64,000 nt of DNA, taken from contig NZ_JAFFJV010000012.1 of assembly GCF_016924645.1 (NCBI RefSeq), positions 29,044 through 93,043 of the forward strand. Reading direction: 5' to 3'. The DNA comes from Rufibacter psychrotolerans (GTDB lineage Bacteria; Bacteroidota; Bacteroidia; Cytophagales; Hymenobacteraceae). The position numbers and the translations under genes are program-made. Position 1 is the stretch's first letter. Every line of letters starts with the position of its first letter. Of the stretch, positions 50,624 through 60,062 are shown piece by piece. The notes beneath the pieces were generated by a model. It did no database searches. It saw nothing but the letters and a program-made list of their open reading frames with translations, and was not told the origin of the DNA.

Positions 50624-51001
50624 ATGACCCTTGACCAACCCACTTCTGAGCAAATCACTTACAAGATCATTGGGTGTGCCATGGCTGTGCACAGCACGTT
50701 GGGGAACGGCTTTCAGGAAATCATTTATCAGCGTAGCCTTGCTATTGAGTTGGAGAAAGCGGGTCTGCAGTTTGAGCGGGAAAAGGAGCAGTCTATCTAC
50801 TACCAGGGCGTCTTAGTTGGTTCCAGACGGGCAGATTTCATTGTGGAAGGCTCCATTGTGGTAGAACTGAAAGCCCTGGATGACCTGCACGTGGTGCAAA
50901 CCAAAAATTATCTTGTCGCCTACAACCTACCCTTGGGCCTCCTGATCAACTTCGGCGCTTCCAGCCTCCAATACAAGAAGATTTTTCCCCGGAAGTCCTA
51001 G
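50624..51001 (+). CDS. GxxExxY family protein
   Basis: From ATG 50624 the protein has 125 residues. The name-giving motif is GFQEIIY in HSTLGNGFQEIIYQRSL; the PD-(D/E)xK-like core has RADFIVEGSIVVELKAL (D...ELK), and the end LLINFGASSLQYKKIF is typical. The function is unknown, though a nuclease-like fold is likely. The stop codon TAG is formed by the first bases of the MITE at 50999, so the very last codons may differ from the ancestral gene. Confidence 0.85.
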   Translation: MTLDQPTSEQITYKIIGCAMAVHSTLGNGFQEIIYQRSLAIELEKAGLQFEREKEQSIYYQGVLVGSRRADFIVEGSIVVELKALDDLHVVQTKNYLVAYNLPLGLLINFGASSLQYKKIFPRKS

Positions 51002-51154
51002 GCTGTGTCTGAAAAATGCTCCCGGAGCTTTTTCATCCGGTTTCCCTCGGCTAATCTCTGCCGCCATAACCTATTGTAGACCGGCGTTTTGGGGATACTT
51101 TCCCAAAAGCAGCCCCAAAACTTTACTGCCCCGCCATTTTTTAGACACAGCCTA
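50999..51154. mobile_element. MITE with TAGGCTGTGTCT ends, copy 2
   Basis: A 156-bp inverted copy of the element at 25629-25783, with TAGGCTGTGTCTGAAAAATG at the left and TTAGACACAGCCTA at the right. It also carries the dispersed palindrome (GCGTTTTGGGGATACTTTCC / AAAAGCAGCCCCAAAAC). Its left end supplies the stop codon of the GxxExxY gene. Confidence 0.85.
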
Positions 51155-51262
51155 GCACAGGGTGGTTTTTAATGCAGGGTTGTTTCGTGCAGACTTGTTT
51201 CGTAAAGTCCTTAGTCCCTTCCTGCCTGCTCTCACCCGCAAGCAGAAGGAGGCGGAGTTTGG

Positions 51263-51286
51263 ATTGTTGGTGATAACACCAACAAT
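51263..51286. repeat. 24-bp GTTGTTGGTG-type palindrome, copy 3
   Basis: ATTGTTGGTG (51263-51272), loop ATAA, CACCAACAAT (51277-51286). The loop is the complement of the TTAT loop at 11446. A partial copy, GATTGTTGGTGAAAACAATG, lies near 51425. Confidence 0.65.
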
Positions 51287-51303
51287 GGCTTGTAAATGGC
51301 TTG

Positions 51304-51343
51304 TAATGGGTTGAACACAAACATAATGGATTGAACACAAACT
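51304..51343. repeat. 20-bp tandem repeat
   Basis: Two tandem copies of TAATGGRTTGAACACAAACN. The 730-bp gap 51155-51884 contains these repeats and no credible gene. Confidence 0.7.
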
Positions 51344-51872
51344 ATGTAATAATGGGATGAATGGCATACATGAATCTTAACCCATTCTGCCTGTTTTTAT
51401 CTGCGAGTAGAAAAGCTCTACCCAGATTGTTGGTGAAAACAATGGTGTTGATGGTGCTAAAGTCTCAGCCCCTGCCAGTTCTCAATTGCAAGCTGGTAGG
51501 CACTTGTGTTAGAATGGTCTGTAATGTCGTTAATGGCATAATGTGTGAGATTGGCATACTCAGATTGAGCAACTAATAAAACTCAAGTTCACACGCTCTC
51601 CGGCGTTCAGATACTAATAATGGCGTCTATAAGATTTCTTTACAGACAGAGGAGCATTTGCCACAGGGTAGTCACCACTAACAATGGTGTGAGTAAGAAC
51701 CAAAGTTATTGATTCTCCCAAAATCCGCTACATCCTCTGTTTTTCCCAAAATCCAAAAAAATGCCCCTAAAACAGCAGCGTTCCTTTCCTTCTACCGGCA
51801 CCACAAAGTTTTCAAATCCTGAAAATTTATCCAATCCTGAAAATCCTGCTCTATCTTTACCCCTAGTTTTAA

Positions 51873-53939
<2,067 letters not shown>

Positions 53940-53970
53940 CGCGAGAGGCATTTCAACTCCTCACAACTCA

Positions 53971-54020
53971 CCCAAGCGAATCGGGGCTGTTTTTAGCAAA
54001 ACAGCCCCGATTCGCTTGGG
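53971..54020. terminator. 23-bp palindrome after ligA
   Basis: Perfect stem 53971-53993 / 53998-54020. The core GGGGCTGTTTT / AAAACAGCCCC is the dispersed family; outer arms CCCAAGCGAATC extend it. Confidence 0.8.
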
Positions 54021-54078
54021 TGTGTATGGTGGTCCAGTACCCGCCTGGGTTATGAAGTTCCTTTCCTGTTTCCAGGAC

Positions 54079-54300
54079 CTTTGACTGGTTAAGCTTATAC
54101 ATTTGACTGGCTTTTCCATTTCCATGGACTTTCCCCAGTCAATAGCCGTTGAGTTCTCTGTCTTTGATGGTTGAATTTCCCTGTCGTTGGTGTAGTTCAG
54201 CTCCTTATCGCTTGTCTTTGGTCTGTTCCCTTGTAGACCAACCCATTGGCGGTTGAGTCCTGTTTGCCCTTTCGGTCTGTCGGGTGATAGACCGGGGTGA
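54079..54300. other. Structured non-coding region with paired hairpins
   Basis: TTGACTGG (about 54104) pairs with CCAGTCAA (about 54137). Two similar hairpins follow: TTGGTCT (54218-54224) / AGACCAA (54235-54241) and CGGTCT (54273-54278) / AGACCG (54289-54294), each with a 10-nt loop starting GT. The first loop has CCC, the second GGG, so they could kiss. The region lies 310-530 bp upstream of the amidoligase gene; the rest of the gap shows no gene. Confidence 0.4.
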
Positions 54301-54612
54301 AGGTAGATGAACGTTTAACATTCCTGGTTATCGAAATATCAAATCAATACTTCCCTTTAAAGGAGTGATGTTACTTTCTGCTGAGGCTGCCCTGCCCTTG
54401 CTACCTCCCACTGAGCACAGGACCTGGTGCCTTTGGCGCGGGTGCCATCATTTCATCCTTCTAAAAGAAGGATTTCCAACAAAGGGCAGAGCAAGTACTG
54501 GTCTTTGCCAAACCTTATTTCCGGTAGTGGCCGCTTCAGAAATAGTATTAAATCATGTAACGCTTCTATTTTATCCTCGTTGGTGTAGAAGAATGTTTTT
54601 AGAGGAAAAGCT

Positions 54613-55620
54613 ATGTCTTTCAAGCCACTGCCAATAGAGAAGAACAGCGAGGGGGCGCATCGGACTGTGGGGTTCGAATTAGAATTCGCCAATGTAGGGA
54701 TAGAGGATTGCCTGCAGTTGGTGCAGCAACTGTACGGCGGCCGGGTGGAGCGGGAAAACCGTTTTTCGGCCAAGGTGGTAGACACCAGACTGGGCGACTT
54801 CAGCATTGAGATTGACCTGAAACTGCTCACCCAGAAACAATACAAGCCTTTTTTTGAGAAGCTGGGCCTTGACATTGAGCACATCAAACTGGGCAAGGGC
54901 ACCCTGGAAGAGAAAATTGACGATGCCCTGGAAAGCGTGATCCAGAAAGTGATTCCGTATGAGATTGGGGTGCCGCCGCTGCCCGTGCATGAGCTGGAGC
55001 AGTTGGAGCTGCTGCGCCAGTCCTTGTACGAGCACCACGCCAAGGGCACCGAGGCCTTCTTCACCAACGCGTTCGGCACCCACATCAACGTGGAAATCCC
55101 CGATACACAGTGCAGCACCATGCTGCGGTACATGCGGGCGTTCCTGCTGCTGTATCCCTGGCTGCTGGAGGCCGGTGAGACCGATTTTGCCCGCAAGAAC
55201 CTCACCTCGTTCATTAACCCGTTTCCGGCCGAGTACAGCCAACTGGTGCTCCAACCGGACTATAACCCCGAGCTGGACCAATTGATAGAAGACTACCACC
55301 AGTACAACCCAGACCGCAACCGTCCGCTGGACATGTACCCCCTGTTTGCCTTTGTCCTGCCCGAAAAGGTGAACCAGTTCACCAACCTGGGCAGCGTGAA
55401 AGCCCGCAAAACCTTTCACTACCGCCTGCCCAACTCCTGCGTGTCTGACCCCACCTGGACCCTGGCCCAGGAGTGGAACAACTGGGTAGTGATAGAGGAA
55501 CTGGCCAACCAGCCAGACCGCCTCACCCAAATGAGCAAAGAGTACCTGGCCTTGAAGGAAAGCACGCTCATTGGGTTTGAAGGCAAGTGGACCAAACAAA
55601 CCGAACAGTGGCTGAAATAA
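54613..55620 (+). CDS. Amidoligase family protein
   Basis: A 335-residue protein of the Amidoligase_2 (glutamine-synthetase-like COOH-NH2 ligase) family. HRTVGFELEFANV near residue 18 holds the metal-binding Glu residues; DTRLGDFSIEIDLKLL (about 57-72) and FGTHINVEIPD (about 155-165), then SFINPF further on, fit the fold. Such enzymes form amide or isopeptide-like bonds. The gene overlaps the downstream class-I amidotransferase gene, a pairing described for this family (Iyer and colleagues). Start ATG 54613 has AGAGGAAAAG nearby as a ribosome binding site. Confidence 0.87.
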   Translation: MSFKPLPIEKNSEGAHRTVGFELEFANVGIEDCLQLVQQLYGGRVERENRFSAKVVDTRLGDFSIEIDLKLLTQKQYKPFFEKLGLDIEHIKLGKGTLEEKIDDALESVIQKVIPYEIGVPPLPVHELEQLELLRQSLYEHHAKGTEAFFTNAFGTHINVEIPDTQCSTMLRYMRAFLLLYPWLLEAGETDFARKNLTSFINPFPAEYSQLVLQPDYNPELDQLIEDYHQYNPDRNRPLDMYPLFAFVLPEKVNQFTNLGSVKARKTFHYRLPNSCVSDPTWTLAQEWNNWVVIEELANQPDRLTQMSKEYLALKESTLIGFEGKWTKQTEQWLK

Positions 55621-56555
55621 GGAACAAACGCTATAAGATTAACCGCAACCGGCCTACCATTGGCATCACTGGCCCTGATAAGGGCGGCGAGGTGGCCTGG
55701 TTCTTCACGGCTTTTGGCGTGCTGCTGGCCGGCGGCAAGCCCGTGCACATCACGCCCTCGTTCCCGCGTACCGCCGATGGTCTCCAGGCCCTCATTGTGG
55801 GCGGCGGGGCCGATGTGGACCCGCAGACCTACCAACAAGACGCCGTCTTTCAGGAGTATCTCAAACGCACCATCCACCACCCCAGGAAGAACTTCTTTCA
55901 GCGCATCTGGCGCTTCACCCGCTGGATCTACTACCCGGCCCTGTTCTTCGTGCGCAAGCTGTTCAGCCGAAAGCCCCAGTGGTCCCTGGACCAGGCCCGC
56001 GACCACCTGGAGTTTCAGTTGATTGACCAGGCGGTGAAGAAGAACCTGCCGGTGCTGGGCATCTGCCGGGGCTCGCAGCTCCTGAATGTGTACTTCAGGG
56101 GCACCCTGCACCAGGAAATAGCCGATTTTTACCTGGAGGAGCCCAATCCCTCCAGCATCTTTCCGGTGAAGAAAATAAAGATCAGCCCCGCCAGCAAACT
56201 GGCGCAGATTGTGGGCGCGCCCAAACTAAAGGTGAATGCCCTGCACCACCAGGCGGTGCACTTGCCGGGTCGGGGCTTGCAGATTGTGGCCCGGGAAAGC
56301 AACCAGGTGGTACAGGCCATTGAACACACCGGCCCCCAGTTTCTGCTGGGCGTTCAGTGGCACCCCGAGTACCTGCCCCAACGCCCGGAGCAGCGGGCCA
56401 TCTTTCAGGCCTTGGTGCAACAGGCCCGCGAAGTGACCCGGCAAATTGAAGACCAGGATATGGCAGCCGCCCTGGCCCAGCCCAAAGCCAAAGAACTCAG
56501 CGCCTTTGACCATGTCACCGAAGAAACGGAACTAAGGGCAACCGGCAAGCCGTAA
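55608..56555 (+). CDS. Class I glutamine amidotransferase-like (peptidase C26) protein
   Basis: From GTG 55608 the protein has about 315 residues and overlaps the amidoligase stop by 13 bases; GTG 55587 is the alternative start. There is no ATG nearby. The fold has PTIGITGPDKGGEVAWFF, LIVGGGADVDP, the nucleophile Cys in VLGICRGSQLLNVYF, and the His-Glu pair in LGVQWHPEYLP, as in gamma-glutamyl-GABA hydrolases. It has an unusual insert rich in aromatic and basic residues (FFQRIWRFTRWIYYPALFFV, about residues 94-113) that could form a membrane hairpin. It presumably cleaves the gamma-glutamyl-like bond made by the adjacent amidoligase or supplies ammonia. Confidence 0.85.
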   Translation: MAEIRNKRYKINRNRPTIGITGPDKGGEVAWFFTAFGVLLAGGKPVHITPSFPRTADGLQALIVGGGADVDPQTYQQDAVFQEYLKRTIHHPRKNFFQRIWRFTRWIYYPALFFVRKLFSRKPQWSLDQARDHLEFQLIDQAVKKNLPVLGICRGSQLLNVYFRGTLHQEIADFYLEEPNPSSIFPVKKIKISPASKLAQIVGAPKLKVNALHHQAVHLPGRGLQIVARESNQVVQAIEHTGPQFLLGVQWHPEYLPQRPEQRAIFQALVQQAREVTRQIEDQDMAAALAQPKAKELSAFDHVTEETELRATGKP

Positions 56556-56860
56556 CAATAGCCACTTCGCCAGGGCGGCCGATTTATTTGCCTGTTTTAT
56601 GGAAAACGAGCAGAATTCACAGATTGCCCCTCGCTTCTGTTAGCTGTCTTTTTGAACCTGATTGCAGTTTTGTTTAGCTGGCTTTCTCCGGAGCAAGCGT
56701 TACAAACGCCTGCTGCTTTTGCGCCGTTCTACCCAAAATAGCCCCAAAACAGTGGCACAAGCAGACGTTAATGTCTGGAGGTACCAGTTCCACCACTCTC
56801 CCATCCTTTGTTGTCGGGTAACCTATCGCGTTTAGGAGCTGTTTTTCAAAAATCAAGCAA

Positions 56861-56894
56861 AAAAGCCGGCAGGAGCTTTCCCCTGCCGGCTTTT
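56861..56894. terminator. Bidirectional terminator between amidotransferase and PorE-like genes
   Basis: 13-bp perfect stem (56861-56873 with 56882-56894, AAAAGCCGGCAGG / CCTGCCGGCTTTT), T-tracts on both strands. It ends convergent transcripts; the 430-bp gap holds only this and eroded palindrome halves near 56590 and 56733. Confidence 0.87.
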
Positions 56895-56984
56895 ACATTA
56901 AACAACTAAAACTGTTCACAATGATCTGCTACCCATAAAACCAGCAACCGGGCCGATTGTTTGGCCTTTCGGGCGAAAAATCGG

Positions 56985-58907
56985 CTATAGGATCTTGAGT
57001 TCGATTCTGCGGTTCAGCTGGCGGTTTTCCTCGGAGGTGTTGGGGGCCGCCGGTTGGGTTTGCCCGTACCCTTTGGCCTGGAAAATAGAAGCCGGGGCGC
57101 CTTTGGAGACCAGGTACGCCACCACCGCCTTGGCCCGGGCCTCAGAGAGGGTTTGGTTGGCGGCGGCCTGCCCCACGTTATCGGTGTGGCCGGCAATCTC
57201 TACCTTTATTTTGGGGTTGGCTTTCAGGAACTGGAAGAGCTTGTCCAGTTCGGTGCGGGACTCTGGGCGCAGGGTGGCTTTGCCGGTGTCAAAGAACAGG
57301 TTGCTCAAGACTGCCTTGGCGCCCTTGCTCAGGGGCTGCAGGTAAAAATCCAGGGCCAGCGGGGCGGTAGTGGAACCAGCCGAAAGGTGGCGGCTCTCCA
57401 GCACGTGGTCTGGGGCGGTGACGTAAAGCGCGTAACGCTGCCCCTGGTTCACCACAATGGTGTATTCGCCGGTGCTTTTGTCTGAGGTTACCTGCTGCGT
57501 GATCACGCCCGCCGAGTCAAGGTCGTACACCTGTACGGTGGCTTTCAGGGGCTTTTTAGTCACGGCATCAAACACCTTGCCCTGCGCGAACGAAGAAATG
57601 GTTTTCCCTTTCCAGACCTCGGGAACCTCAAACTGCAGCAGGGCCACCTCTATGTTGGAGCCTGCCTGGGTTTGCCCGGCGTAATACCCGGTTTTGTTGT
57701 CGGCGGAAATGAAGATAGAGCTTTCATCGCGGTGGGTGTTGAGCGGGTAGCCCATGTTCACGGGTTGGCCCCAGCCCTCTTTCTGGCGGTCCACTTTGAA
57801 CAGGTCCAGGCCGCCCATCCCTTGCAGGCCATCGGTGGCGAAGTAGAGCGTGTTGCCGCTGGCGTGCAGGAACGGCGAGTTTTCGCGGCCCGCGGTGTTC
57901 ACATTGGGGCCCAAGTTCACCGGAATGCTCCAGGTGCCGTCTTCCTGCTGCCGGGTCATCCAAAGGTCCTCGCCGCCCTGCCCGCCCTTGCGGTTAGAGG
58001 CGAAGTAGATGGTACGGCCGTCGGCCGACAGGCTGGGCTGCGAGTCCCAGGCGGTGGTGTTCACGTTGCGGCCCATGTTGAGGGGCTTGCTCCACTCATT
58101 GCCCTCGCGGTAGCTGATGTACAGGTCGCAGGAGCCGTACGAATCCAGGCGGTTGCACGAGGTGAAGACCAGCACGCGACCGTCGCCGGAGAGCGAGGCG
58201 GCCCCCTCGTTCAGGTCAGAGTTGATCACGTCAGACACTGACACCGGTTCCTGCCACTCCCCGCCCTGGCGCACGGCCAGGTACAGGTTCTCATCGTCCA
58301 GCGGACCGCTGCCCTGCCGGGCGGTAAACAAGAGGGCCCGTTGGTCGGCGGTGAGCACCGGCGAGTACTGCAGGCCAAACTTGTTCACGGTGGTGCCCAG
58401 GGGCTGCGGCGTGAAGGCCACCGGCTGCTGCATCGCTTTCTGGGCGAACTCCACGTTCTTCAGCTGCTTGTTAGCATGCTGGGCCAGCCGGGCGTTTTTG
58501 CCGTGTTTCAGGAAATTCTGGTAAAAAACGGCTGCCTGGGCGTACTGCCCCCGCTCAAAGCTCAGTTCGGCAAAGTTGAAGTAATCATTGGCCAGTTGGG
58601 GCTGCACCGGCAGTTTGGGCAGGCCCCGCTGGTAGAACTGGTAAGCCTCTTCCTGCTTCTGCAGAATGCGGTACAGGCCAGCGGCCTGCACGTAGGCCTC
58701 GCCAAAAGCAGTGTCGCGCTTCACGGCTTCGCCGAAAGCCTCCAGCGCCTTTTCAAAGTTGCGGGCCTGCACGTGGCGCATGCCCTCCTCATAGGCTTTC
58801 TGCGCCTTATTATTGGCCGAGCCACCGGCAGGTTTCTGGGCCACAGTGGGCAGGGCTGCCCCTACCACAAACAGCAGCAACAGGCAAAGACGCAGGAAAC
58901 GCAGCAT
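56985..58907 (-). CDS. PorE-like OmpA protein with TPR and beta-propeller
   Basis: A 640-residue protein with a signal peptide ending VAQ. The order is TPR-like repeats (about 35-160), PD40/WD40-like beta-propeller strands (about 190-420: VFTSCNRLDSYGSCDLYIS, TIYFASNRKGGQGGEDLWM, TLYFATDGLQGMGGLDLF), a carboxypeptidase regulatory-like module (about 440-515) and an OmpA peptidoglycan-binding domain (LFFDTGKATLRPESRTELDKL ... IAGHTDNVG). This is the architecture of PorE, the Porphyromonas gingivalis type IX secretion protein. It starts three bases beyond the queE stop and is in its operon. Confidence 0.87.
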   Translation of the reverse strand: MLRFLRLCLLLLFVVGAALPTVAQKPAGGSANNKAQKAYEEGMRHVQARNFEKALEAFGEAVKRDTAFGEAYVQAAGLYRILQKQEEAYQFYQRGLPKLPVQPQLANDYFNFAELSFERGQYAQAAVFYQNFLKHGKNARLAQHANKQLKNVEFAQKAMQQPVAFTPQPLGTTVNKFGLQYSPVLTADQRALLFTARQGSGPLDDENLYLAVRQGGEWQEPVSVSDVINSDLNEGAASLSGDGRVLVFTSCNRLDSYGSCDLYISYREGNEWSKPLNMGRNVNTTAWDSQPSLSADGRTIYFASNRKGGQGGEDLWMTRQQEDGTWSIPVNLGPNVNTAGRENSPFLHASGNTLYFATDGLQGMGGLDLFKVDRQKEGWGQPVNMGYPLNTHRDESSIFISADNKTGYYAGQTQAGSNIEVALLQFEVPEVWKGKTISSFAQGKVFDAVTKKPLKATVQVYDLDSAGVITQQVTSDKSTGEYTIVVNQGQRYALYVTAPDHVLESRHLSAGSTTAPLALDFYLQPLSKGAKAVLSNLFFDTGKATLRPESRTELDKLFQFLKANPKIKVEIAGHTDNVGQAAANQTLSEARAKAVVAYLVSKGAPASIFQAKGYGQTQPAAPNTSEENRQLNRRIELKIL

Positions 58908-58910
58908 AGA

Positions 58911-59564
58911 CTAAGGAATGTTCAGGAATTTATGGGTTTGCAGGGAGATGCGCCACTTGGGGTTTTCTTTCACATACTCCACAATGAGAGGCATCATTTG
59001 GGGAGCCTTGCTCCACTCGGGCTGCAGGTACAGCCGGGTGTTGGGGCCCACCTGCGCGGCGTGCTCCTCGGCCCAGGCAAAATCGCTCTTGTTGAACACA
59101 ATCACCTTGAGTTCGCCGGCGTGGGGCAGTACGCTGGGGTGCGGCCCCTTGAACTTTTTGGGCGACAGGCAGATCCAGTCCCACTGGCCGCTCAGGGGGT
59201 AAGCCCCCGAGGTTTCAATGAACGTCTGGATGCCCCGTTTCCTGAGTTCGGCGGTCAGGTAGTCCAGGTTGTACAGCAGGGGCTCGCCGCCGGTCACCAC
59301 CACGGCCTTGCCAGGGAACTGCTCGGCCTGGGCCACAATCCAGTCGGTGTCGGTGAGCGGGTGCAGGTTGGCGTCCCAGGATTCTTTCACGTCGCACCAG
59401 TGGCACCCAATGTCGCAGCCCCCCAGGCGGATGAAGTAAGCCGCCTTGCCGGTGTGGTAGCCCTCGCCCTGCAGCGTGTAGAAGTGCTCCATGAGGGGCA
59501 GTTTGGTTCCGTCTTTGGGAACGGTGTGCACCGAAGCGATTTTTGTATCTAACGTAGTTTCCAA
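58911..59564 (-). CDS. queE: 7-carboxy-7-deazaguanine synthase
   Basis: A 217-residue radical SAM enzyme of the queuosine/7-deazapurine pathway. The FeS/SAM motif is CxxxCxxC (C50, C54, C57 in LGGCDIGCHWCDVKESW); FYTLQGEGYHTGKAAYFIRLGG precedes it, and VVVTGGEPLLYNLDYL and IETSGAYPLSG match QueE. It converts 6-carboxytetrahydropterin to 7-carboxy-7-deazaguanine. Other que genes are not in this window. It shares an operon with the PorE-like gene three bases downstream, which makes no obvious functional link. TATCTTTG at 59712-59719 on the minus strand is a possible -7 element. Confidence 0.93.
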   Translation of the reverse strand: METTLDTKIASVHTVPKDGTKLPLMEHFYTLQGEGYHTGKAAYFIRLGGCDIGCHWCDVKESWDANLHPLTDTDWIVAQAEQFPGKAVVVTGGEPLLYNLDYLTAELRKRGIQTFIETSGAYPLSGQWDWICLSPKKFKGPHPSVLPHAGELKVIVFNKSDFAWAEEHAAQVGPNTRLYLQPEWSKAPQMMPLIVEYVKENPKWRISLQTHKFLNIP

Positions 59565-59583
59565 ATCAAAAAAATAAGCAATG

Positions 59584-59623
59584 CCGTTTAGGACCCTTTT
59601 TCACAAAAACAGGCCCAAAACCA
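59584..59623. repeat. Dispersed intergenic palindrome (copy 12)
   Basis: CCGTTTAGGACCCTTTTTCA then CAAAAACAGGCCCAAAACCAG, just upstream of queE. This copy is at a gene start, not an end, which makes it an exception. Confidence 0.6.
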
Positions 59624-59836
59624 GATAGATTGTAAGCTGTCAACAAACGAACCTTGCGTTAAGTTGCGCGTAGCGCCGCTGCCTTTGCCGGCCCCGTTTT
59701 GTTGGACGATGCAAAGATAACTATTCGGCGCTACAAAGCGCAGCAGACAATTTAGCAATCTGCGCGGCCGCTTTTCTAAAAATATTTCAAGCTTTTGGGT
59801 TTGTTCTTTCAAATATTTTCAGATATTGCCCCAACA

Positions 59837-59959
59837 ATGGTAAAAGATCACAACATAGTCTCTTTCCTTTTCCCGGCTTTCTCTGGCGGGCGGGCTACGT
59901 GTGGGCTTGCTTTTTCTGTGATTACAGGCACCATTACCATTACCCCTTCGGGGGTATAG
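59837..59959 (+). CDS. Thr/Ile-rich leader peptide of the threonine operon
   Basis: A 40-codon ORF (ATG 59837, TAG 59957-59959) lies upstream of aspartate kinase. Near its end, codons 29-37 read ITGTITITP: four Thr and three Ile within eight codons, close to the pattern of the E. coli thrL peptide. A short GC-rich hairpin with TTTT follows at 59982. A shorter ORF from GTG 59918 is also possible. Position, composition and downstream operon make a leader peptide likely; unlike the Phe/Tyr leader, the alternative RNA structure is not obvious. Confidence 0.6.
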   Translation: MVKDHNIVSFLFPAFSGGRATCGLAFSVITGTITITPSGV

Positions 59960-59981
59960 CTGCACATATCGTCCTTTCTTT

Positions 59982-60005
59982 AGGCCAACTTCGGGGTGGC
60001 CTTTT
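59982..60005 (+). terminator. Possible attenuator terminator of the threonine operon
   Basis: AGGCCA (59982-59987) / TGGCCT (59997-60002) with TTTT after it. The stem is short. An overlapping hairpin TTTCGGCC / GGCCGGAAA (about 60002-60022) could compete with it. I could not assign the antiterminator pairing. Confidence 0.4.
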
Positions 60006-60062
60006 CGGCCTGGGGCCGGAAACTATCATAGTATTTATCGTTTTCCCTAAAAGCCTGATCCC

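Noticed and set aside
57672..59552. Long plus-strand open frames opposite the PorE-like and queE genes
   Set aside because: High-GC antisense shadows; the minus strand carries clear domains and motifs.
59918..59959. Shorter Thr/Ile leader from GTG 59918
   Set aside because: The ATG at 59837 in the same frame is a better start; the short version cannot be excluded.
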